Shown in pieces: positions 14,304-19,074 of a DNA stretch of 19,074 nt. The notes under the pieces were generated by a model, which saw only the letters and a list, made by a program, of their open reading frames with translations, was not told where the DNA came from and made no database searches. Made by a program: the position numbers and the translations under genes. Source of the DNA: Spirochaetia bacterium (GTDB lineage Bacteria; Spirochaetota; Spirochaetia; Treponematales; Breznakiellaceae); the NCBI GenBank assembly GCA_026002265.1, contig BOBG01000033.1, positions 1-19,074 on the forward strand. Direction: 5' to 3'. Each line of letters starts with the position of its first letter. Positions within the stretch are counted from its first letter, which is position 1.

Positions 14304-14483
14304 TCAGCAGCCAGAGCTTGCATATCCACAGACTTTCCGCCAACGGCGGACTCCGGTCCACTCGACCGTACAATATTTTTTGCAGCGTTTAATCACGGTC
14401 CATTGACCGCACTTTTCACACCGGAAAACTCTACTATCAAGAGGCGCATCCACAGGATTTTGAGAAAAATGTTTTTTATTCAT
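14304..14483 (-). CDS. Cys-rich 59-residue ORF in the rpsB-tsf gap
   Basis: An ATG at 14483 opens a 59-residue frame that fills much of the 329-base gap. It is basic and has six Cys residues, including CEKCG (22-26) and RCKKYC (33-38), which resemble the two knuckles of a small zinc ribbon, then C52 and C59. The Shine-Dalgarno is poor. A run of six A's within the Cys region could let reading shift to another frame that continues to 14276 (ending MQALAAEQMAAVKLV), so this may be a frameshifted gene or two overlapping non-genes. Its position between two highly expressed genes, same strand, and the paired Cys favour something real. Function unknown. Confidence 0.35.
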   Translation of the reverse strand: MNKKHFSQNPVDAPLDSRVFRCEKCGQWTVIKRCKKYCTVEWTGVRRWRKVCGYASSGC

Positions 14484-14514
14484 TATTTAAGCCGGATCTT
14501 ATGCGCCCCTATCA

Positions 14515-15399
14515 CTACTCCTCATCATACACTTTGTCAACATCAACCGGAAGCTCATCTTCCTCGCTATTCGCATCTTCGGCTTTCAATGCTTCTGCAT
14601 CAACCGGGTAAGACGCCAGATCAATTTCCCGATCTTCTTCTTTCACAGAGGCATCGGCCATCGCAGCTTCCATATCTTCATCTTCGTCACCCAAGGTTTC
14701 GATGATCTTAAGTCCGGATTCATTATCAGCTTCAATAACCGCATTGGCAATAATTTGTGTAAAAAGGGTAATTGCCCGGATCGCATCATCATTACCCGGA
14801 ATGGGATAGGTAATTCCCTCGGGATTACAGTTAGTATCGACTACTGCAACAATGGGAATACCCATACGCCTAGCTTCATTCACTGCAATATATTCTTTCC
14901 GGGTATCAATGATAAAAATGATCCCCGGCGGACTCTTCATTTCTTTGATTCCGCCGAGATTTTTTTGTAATTTTGCCCGTTCCTTTGCCCGAGCGGCAAT
15001 TTCTTTCTTCGTAAGATTCTCAAAAGTACCATCAACTTCCATTTTTTCAAGTTTTCTCAGGCGTTGAAGCGACTTTTGAATAGTCGAAAAATTCGTCAAC
15101 ATACCGCCAAGCCACCGGTTGTTTACATAAAACATTTCACAACGCTCGGCCTCTTTCTGAATAGCCTGTTGAGCCTGCTTTTTGGTACCGACAAAGAGCA
15201 CTGTTTTTCCGGTACTAACTGTTTTCCGGACAACTTCGTACGCATCTTTGATCGCCTGAATAGTTTTTTGCAGATCGATAATATGAATTCCGTTCCGTTC
15301 CGCAAAAATATACTTTTTCATCCGCGGATCCCAACGCCGTACTTGATGTCCAAAGTGAACACCAGATTCCAACAAACTTTTCATGGTAACAACAGCCAT
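14515..15399 (-). CDS. rpsB: 30S ribosomal protein S2
   Basis: 294 residues, longer than the roughly 240 of E. coli S2 because of an acidic C-terminal tail (about residues 235-294, rich in Asp and Glu, ending DKVYDEE) of the kind I associate with spirochaete S2. The core is clear: [49 protein letters not shown], the [25 protein letters not shown] segment split around residues 175-200, and [15 protein letters not shown] four bases before the ATG at 15399 is a strong ribosome binding site. It heads the minus-strand block and has a candidate promoter and structured leader upstream. Confidence 0.97.
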   Translation of the reverse strand: MAVVTMKSLLESGVHFGHQVRRWDPRMKKYIFAERNGIHIIDLQKTIQAIKDAYEVVRKTVSTGKTVLFVGTKKQAQQAIQKEAERCEMFYVNNRWLGGMLTNFSTIQKSLQRLRKLEKMEVDGTFENLTKKEIAARAKERAKLQKNLGGIKEMKSPPGIIFIIDTRKEYIAVNEARRMGIPIVAVVDTNCNPEGITYPIPGNDDAIRAITLFTQIIANAVIEADNESGLKIIETLGDEDEDMEAAMADASVKEEDREIDLASYPVDAEALKAEDANSEEDELPVDVDKVYDEE

Positions 15400-15413
15400 A
15401 GTTCCTCCCGTTT

Positions 15414-15465
15414 TCCGCCTTTATGGTTCGGAGGCGGAGCCTTCTTTAGTTGAACCACATGAACC
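15414..15465 (-). promoter_or_regulatory. Structured rpsB leader, possible S2 autoregulatory element
   Basis: In the rpsB mRNA, TCCGCCT (15438-15432) pairs with AGGCGGA (15420-15414) to form a 7-bp stem just upstream of the ribosome binding site. The 11-base loop holds GAACC, which is complementary to GGTTC at 15456-15452 further upstream, allowing a pseudoknot; a second GGTTC is at 15465-15461. rpsB leaders in several bacteria bind S2 to control the operon; assignment here is inference. Confidence 0.35.
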
Positions 15466-15518
15466 CCGCAGAGGCAGGCTCAGCAGCACAAAATTTCGGA
15501 TGTCTCATTCAAAACTAA

Positions 15519-15547
15519 AAGATAGCATTTTTTTATGAAAAAGTCTA
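15519..15547 (-). promoter_or_regulatory. Candidate promoter of the rpsB block
   Basis: On the minus strand, TAGACT (15547-15542) and TATCTT (15524-15519) are spaced by 17 bases, with TG one base before the -10 (extended -10 type). This would give a leader of about 110 bases before rpsB, long enough to hold the hairpin described above. Confidence 0.45.
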
Positions 15548-15648
15548 TACCTCCTTCTACCTTCAACGGGATTTGCTGCACTTCTATCTTCACACTTTCT
15601 TCTCTCTGTGTTAGCCTAAATCAGATAATGTATAAGGGAGGATTTTCT

Positions 15649-16134
15649 ATGTCACTGCTGGTGGCTTATTTCTCATGGGGCGGCACTACCCGGATTATTG
15701 CAGAGCAGATTCAAAAAACAGTAGGCGGCGATCTCTTTGAGATTAAAACCTTAGATCCCTATCCAAAAGAGTATAATCCTACTACAGCAGTTGCTAAACG
15801 AGAGCAGAGAAGCAATGCCCGGCCGGCACTTACAGCACAAGTAAATGGTATGGATTCATATAAAACAATATTCCTCGGTTATCCTAATTGGTGGGGAACA
15901 ATTCCAATGGCCATTGTCACGTTTCTCGAATCATATAATTTTTCCGGGAAGCTTATTATTCCTTTTTGCACGCACGGCGGAAGCGCCTTGGGCCGGAGTA
16001 TTGCTGATATTAAAAAACTCTGCCCCCAATCAACAATCGGTGAAGGACTTGCCATCCGGAACGGAACGATTGATCATGCTGGAAATGCTATAACTGTATG
16101 GCTGCGTCAACCCTGTCTTGATCAACCCAAATGA
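15649..16134 (+). CDS. Flavodoxin-like protein
   Basis: 161 residues from the ATG at 15649, chosen because AGGGAGGA ends seven bases before it; the open frame extends further upstream but lacks a ribosome binding site there. It shows the flavodoxin fold of the Flavodoxin_4 type: strand one LLVAYFSWGGTTRIIAEQI, where SWGGTT is the FMN phosphate loop; GYPNWWGTIPMAIVTFLE near residues 83-100; and PFCTHGGSALGRSI near 107-120. Such proteins carry FMN and transfer electrons in the cytoplasm. There is no signal peptide with the chosen start. It is divergent from rpsB, sharing the intervening region. Confidence 0.88.
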   Translation: MSLLVAYFSWGGTTRIIAEQIQKTVGGDLFEIKTLDPYPKEYNPTTAVAKREQRSNARPALTAQVNGMDSYKTIFLGYPNWWGTIPMAIVTFLESYNFSGKLIIPFCTHGGSALGRSIADIKKLCPQSTIGEGLAIRNGTIDHAGNAITVWLRQPCLDQPK

Positions 16135-16269
16135 TTCCTGTCCTGTAAGTCTCGCCGGATCTTTGCTGTTCGGTTATGTAACCGGGCTATGCTCACTCGC
16201 ATCTTCTTCTGCGACTGCGAATAATCCTATTCACCTTCATAACCTAAATATCCTCCCTCCATATAAGGA

Positions 16270-16395
16270 TTAGCGAGTTAAAAATCAGCTTTTTCTAGTT
16301 AAAAGCTAAGATTTTCTAGTTCTGAACTAGCTTTTTCTAGTAAAAAATACTGAAATCTGAGTTCAAAATAGTGAAAATGCAGTTCTGAAGCAGAA
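16270..16395. repeat. Six degenerate 21-bp tandem repeats in exact phase
   Basis: AGTT or AGTA recurs at 16276, 16297, 16318, 16339, 16360 and 16381, each exactly 21 bases apart. The middle three units share TTTTCTAGTT/A (16291, 16312, 16333). Several units are partly palindromic: AGCTTTT/AAAAGCT (16287-16307), CTAGTTC-T-GAACTAG (16316-16330) and GTTCTG/CAGAAC (16382-16396). On the minus strand the AAC of each unit is in the same reading frame as the stop codon of the neighbouring gene, which is also 21 bases away. Function unknown. Confidence 0.75.
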
Positions 16396-16402
16396 CAATG
16401 TA

Positions 16403-16873
16403 TTATATGTCACGTTTTTTGTGTTTTCCACGCGGGAAACGGTTCTTTAATTCATCGTAAATGGTTTTTGCACCCGGTACATCCTGTGCTGCGGCTAACT
16501 TTACCGAATTATAGAATAGAAGAGCCGCTTGAAAAGCTTCGCTTCCGGCAACCATTTCTGTATCGTCAAGGTTTGCATACAACTGTTCAACACTGTTGAC
16601 CAGCGCCCACAGTTCATGCGCATCATTAAAGTCAATGCTAAAAGCATCGATATCAAGATATGATGGATTGAATATCTGATTTTGTTTGGAAAAGTCAAGA
16701 GCTTTTTCCACAAAGCTCAATGTTTTTGATCCCATTTTAGGCAGTTTTTGGCGTTCTTTCGGCGTGAGTGCAATTAGATAGGGTTTAAGCAGTGTGGAGG
16801 CTTCATCAATTTTGGTCTGCACCTCTGTTAAAACTTCTATGGGAATTGCCTGACTGTGTTTGTTATTTTTCAT
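16403..16873 (-). CDS. Conserved-looking cytoplasmic protein of unknown function
   Basis: 156 residues, mostly predicted helical, without signal or membrane segments. Recognisable stretches are LLKPYLIALTPKERQKLPKMG near residues 28-48 (split here as a helix and loop), KTLSFVEKALDF, ELWALVNSVEQLYANLDDTEM, a central GSEAFQAALLFYNSVKLAA, and PGAKTIYDELKNRFP near the end. I recall a family of this appearance in other bacteria, notably Bacteroidetes, without known function. AAGGAG lies five bases before the ATG. It has its own promoter (16891-16919), and its 3' end abuts the 21-bp repeat array. It is convergent with the flavodoxin gene. Confidence 0.8.
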   Translation of the reverse strand: MKNNKHSQAIPIEVLTEVQTKIDEASTLLKPYLIALTPKERQKLPKMGSKTLSFVEKALDFSKQNQIFNPSYLDIDAFSIDFNDAHELWALVNSVEQLYANLDDTEMVAGSEAFQAALLFYNSVKLAAAQDVPGAKTIYDELKNRFPRGKHKKRDI

Positions 16874-16890
16874 ACGATCTCCTTGCGTTA

Positions 16891-16919
16891 AAAATAACGT
16901 ATCGTCCGCAAAAAGTCAA
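16891..16919 (-). promoter_or_regulatory. Candidate promoter of the 156-residue unknown gene
   Basis: On the minus strand TTGACT (16919-16914) and TATTTT (16896-16891) are 17 bases apart, about 12 bases before the AAGGAG of the gene ending at 16403. Confidence 0.45.
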
Positions 16920-16977
16920 TTATTTATACTGCTCTTGACAAATATTAGCATTGCTTTTAATCTTATTGTCCAGATAG

Positions 16978-17437
16978 TGTGATGAGTATTTGATTTTTGA
17001 CAGTGCTACTGGGTACTAAATAAAACTATTTATTATAAACATTTACAGGTCAAGCGTTCTGATGGAATCGGCCGGAACATTATTGATACCTTTATTGCGA
17101 CTGTGCAACGCTTTGAGGAGATCGTTCCCATTGCCGTAAAGCCGTCTATCGCTGTACATATCAATGAATTATCTCGTGATAGCGCTGGCATCCGGAAAAT
17201 CGAATTCACTGCAATAGGTGAAAGCCCGGCTGGAATCGAGTTTTATAGCTGGGATTTCGATTATAATCCGGAGAAGGGATTCAAACCGGAAATTGTACTT
17301 GACAAAACTGGGATTCAGACACGATACTTAGAGCTGGAACGTACCCTATTGCCGTCAAAGTAGTTGACAACAATGGTCTGGAAACTATCGAAAGCATCCG
17401 GTTGAAGGTGAACGGCATTGTAGAAAGGAATGGATAA
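16978..17437 (+). pseudogene. Decayed gene tail with a PKD-like C-terminal domain (possibly a DNA methyltransferase)
   Basis: Protein-like sequence runs through three frames. The first piece (DEYLIFDSATGY) stops at 17017-17019. A second frame, open from 17001, reads TIYYKHLQVKRSDGIGRNII and continues through WDFDYNPEKGF to 17363. The end resumes in a third frame from about 17320 as LRAGTYPIAVKVVDNNGLET to the TAA at 17435-17437. The last part is a PKD-like beta-sandwich ending. I recall similar tails at the C terminus of adenine-specific DNA methyltransferases of type III-like systems, but this is not certain. The upstream catalytic part is missing, so the gene is a truncated and frameshifted remnant. 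No restriction subunit is nearby. Confidence 0.6.
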
Positions 17438-17443
17438 CAAGAT

Positions 17444-17971
17444 ATGAATATAACAGTTGAGCCGGTAAAAATTGAAGAAAAAGAAATATTAAAAAATCTT
17501 TTGGAAAAATATTTATATGAATTTTCACAATGGGAAAAAGAAGATGTAAATAATTTAGGATTATACGGCTATGATTATTTGGATCATTATTGGACAGAAA
17601 AAAACAGATTCCCGTTTTTTATAAAAGTAGAACATACACTGGCCGGATTTGTAATGATAAATGATTATCCGGAAAGCGATATAAAAACAGATTATACAAT
17701 GTCTGAATTTTTCATAATGCACAAATACCGGTGTTTAGGAATAGGAACATATACTGCACACTATCTATTTGACAAATTTAAAGGAAAGTGGCAATTAAAA
17801 TATCACCCGAAAAATACAGCTTCAGAACAATTCTGGATAAAAGTTGTTAATGAATGTACAAAAGGAAACTATGAAATAATAAAAAGTAAAGCTGAAGATA
17901 AATATAAAGATGGAACAATCGGAAATATACTGGTGTTTGAAATAGATGGGAATGGATTTAATCATGAATAA
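17444..17971 (+). CDS. GNAT-family acetyltransferase
   Basis: 175 residues with the GNAT layout: an N-terminal helix pair (IEEKEILKNLLEKYLYEFSQ), a central strand AGFVMIND, then motif A KYRCLGIGTYTAHYLFDKF near residues 92-110. There R-x-x-G-I-G forms the acetyl-CoA pyrophosphate loop. The C-terminal SEQFWIKVV segment matches motif B. The substrate cannot be told; such stand-alone GNATs modify small amines, antibiotics or protein N termini. The gene is AT-rich but still has some CCGG. It begins seven bases after the decayed gene and its end overlaps the next gene by eight bases, so a three-gene cluster with the membrane protein and YbjQ protein is likely. Confidence 0.85.
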   Translation: MNITVEPVKIEEKEILKNLLEKYLYEFSQWEKEDVNNLGLYGYDYLDHYWTEKNRFPFFIKVEHTLAGFVMINDYPESDIKTDYTMSEFFIMHKYRCLGIGTYTAHYLFDKFKGKWQLKYHPKNTASEQFWIKVVNECTKGNYEIIKSKAEDKYKDGTIGNILVFEIDGNGFNHE

Positions 17972-18191
17972 TCATACTAAGAAAATGATAGCACCTATTG
18001 TTGTCGTAATCTGTTTAGCGGTGTATTATACTGCTATTGGAATAATATTATTGAATATTGCACTGCCGACTATAGTTAAAATCGCATTCATCGGTGTATC
18101 AATACTAGTAACTATAGTTATTATTCTTGTAATGATCGAAAGAATAAAGGAAATAAAAAAAGGGGAAGAAGATGATCTTAGTAAATACTGA
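17964..18191 (+). CDS. Small two-helix membrane protein
   Basis: 75 residues from the ATG at 17964, chosen because it overlaps the acetyltransferase stop in an ATGAATAA arrangement; an in-frame upstream start at 17946 lies inside that gene. Two hydrophobic segments (about residues 8-30 and 34-57) form a helical hairpin, followed by a charged cytoplasmic tail (ERIKEIKKGEEDDLSKY). The family is not recognised, but small membrane proteins of this kind are often found next to YbjQ genes. It overlaps the YbjQ gene by 20 bases, so the two are probably co-translated and may act together at the membrane. Confidence 0.75.
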   Translation: MNNHTKKMIAPIVVVICLAVYYTAIGIILLNIALPTIVKIAFIGVSILVTIVIILVMIERIKEIKKGEEDDLSKY

Positions 18192-18483
18192 TTTTATTAC
18201 CGGAAAAGAATTGGAAACAATTAGTCTGGTAAAGGGCAGTACCATCCAATCAAAAAATATTGGAAAAGATATTACCCAGGCATTTAAATCATTGGTCGGC
18301 GGTGAATTAAAAGCATATAATGAAATGATGAATGAGGCCAGAGCCTTAGCGACAAAAAGAATGGTTGAAGAAGCAGAAAAACTTGGAGCAGATGCTATTA
18401 TAAATATTCGGTACGCTTCATCATCAGTAATGCAAAATGCGGCTGAAGTAATAGCGTATGGAACAGCAGTAAAATTTAAATAG
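18172..18483 (+). CDS. YbjQ-family (UPF0145) protein
   Basis: 103 residues with the UPF0145 pattern: early strand ITGKELETISLVKGSTIQSK, then KDITQAFKSLVGGELKAY, a helix with ARALATKRMVEEAEKLGADA, and the strand IINIRYASSS followed by AEVIAYGTAVKF. These proteins form small ring-like oligomers; some annotations call them heavy-metal binding, but no clear function is established. GGGGAAG precedes the ATG within the previous gene, and the 20-base overlap points to coupled translation with the small membrane protein. Confidence 0.9.
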   Translation: MILVNTDFITGKELETISLVKGSTIQSKNIGKDITQAFKSLVGGELKAYNEMMNEARALATKRMVEEAEKLGADAIINIRYASSSVMQNAAEVIAYGTAVKFK

Positions 18484-18515
18484 TTGTTTTAATAGAATTC
18501 TATAAAGGAGCTATT

Positions 18516-19074
18516 ATGAGAAGTAAAAACTATGGGAAACTCATCAAAGAAAATGCGTCAAGCTATGTTTTTCTTTTGCCATGGTTAGTGGGTTTTTTTG
18601 TTCTCACCTTTTATCCGATGATCTATTCTCTTTATTTATCGTTTACCCAATTCAACATACTTCAACCGCCCAAATGGATAGGATTCCGGAATTTTTTTAT
18701 TATGTTTGTCGGAAATGATGAATATCCAAAAGATGCCAGGTTTCTTAATTCGCTTGGAGTTACTTTCCGGTTTGTGTTTCTTTCAGTGCCTCTTAAACTG
18801 ATTTTTGCACTTGCAGTCGCAATGCTTATGAATCAAAAACTCCGGTTAATTCCTTTTTACCGGACCATTTATTATATTCCAACTCTCCTCGGCGGATCCG
18901 TTGCAATCGCGGTGCTCTGGCGCCGGCTTTTTGCTGCTGATGGTATCATAAATGCTATTCTCCGGGCAGCTTTTCATGCGGATCCTCCGGCATGGATTTC
19001 CAATCCAAAGTATGCGCTGTATACACTTATTTTATTGGCAGTATGGCAATTCGGCTCCCCTATGATCATTTTTT
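18516..19074 (+). CDS. Sugar ABC-transporter permease (MalF/UgpA type), 5' part
   Basis: The frame is open from ATG 18516 to the window end (186 codons, no stop); AAAGGAG (18504-18510) is a strong ribosome binding site. The N terminus has a first membrane helix YVFLLPWLVGFFVLTFYPMI followed by the SLYLSFTQFNI segment typical of MalF-like permeases of carbohydrate uptake ABC transporters. A second helix is VFLSVPLKLIFALAVAML, with the NQKL-x-x-x-PFYRTIYYIPT stretch usual before helix three. The EAA loop would lie beyond the edge. It starts 32 bases after ybjQ, but its base composition with CCGG is core-like. A binding protein and second permease would be expected nearby. Confidence 0.9.
   Translation, partial: MRSKNYGKLIKENASSYVFLLPWLVGFFVLTFYPMIYSLYLSFTQFNILQPPKWIGFRNFFIMFVGNDEYPKDARFLNSLGVTFRFVFLSVPLKLIFALAVAMLMNQKLRLIPFYRTIYYIPTLLGGSVAIAVLWRRLFAADGIINAILRAAFHADPPAWISNPKYALYTLILLAVWQFGSPMIIF

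Noticed and set aside
16193..16260. Tiny minus-strand ORF with a strong GGAGGGAGG upstream (start at 16240, 15 residues, Arg-rich)
   Set aside because: Too short, 11-base spacing, no recognisable feature; the purine run may be chance.

Overview
The window looks like the chromosome of a spirochaete related to Treponema. The main evidence is the minus-strand block rpsB-tsf-frr-uppS-cdsA with no pyrH between tsf and frr, which is the gene order I recall from Treponema. An acidic tail on S2 and the content (Lon, CarA, bacteriohemerythrin, ROK protein, glycyl radical enzyme, sugar ABC permease) suit a host-associated anaerobic or microaerophilic fermenter. Core genes are of moderate GC and unusually rich in CCGG; several accessory genes are AT-rich and almost lack it.

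Layout. 1-726: 3' part of a ROK-family gene. 739-3284: a promoter, a tiny zinc-ribbon-like ORF and a glycyl radical enzyme. 3556-7079: lon and carA, probably one unit. 7091-7631: bacteriohemerythrin with a clear promoter. 7646-8786 (minus): folE2 overlapping a small membrane-protein gene. 8830-9069: a MITE-like element with inverted ends and a strong isolated hairpin. 9011-10681: two consecutive units that look like integron gene cassettes, one with a BrnT/BrnA toxin-antitoxin pair and one with a SUKH-like gene, each ending in an attC-like folded site; no integrase is present. 10708-15547 (minus): the translation/envelope block. 15649-16134: a flavodoxin. 16270-16395: six degenerate 21-bp repeats in exact phase, immediately 3' of a minus-strand gene of unknown function. 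16978-18483: a decayed gene tail, then an acetyltransferase, a two-helix membrane protein and a YbjQ-family protein in an overlapping cluster. 18516-end: start of a sugar ABC-transporter permease, cut by the window edge.

How the parts fit. The minus-strand block links translation (S2, EF-Ts, RRF) to lipid-carrier and phospholipid synthesis (UppS, CdsA). The usual downstream genes (dxr and a site-2 protease in Treponema) are absent; the cassette-like array lies in that place. The most notable observation is the array: the first 10 nt of cassette 1 (9011-9020) are perfectly complementary to the start of its own attC-like site (9739-9748), and cassette 2 shows the same relation at 8 of 9 positions. 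This is the expected geometry of mobile integron cassettes. Functional calls rest on motifs read by eye; no database search was run.
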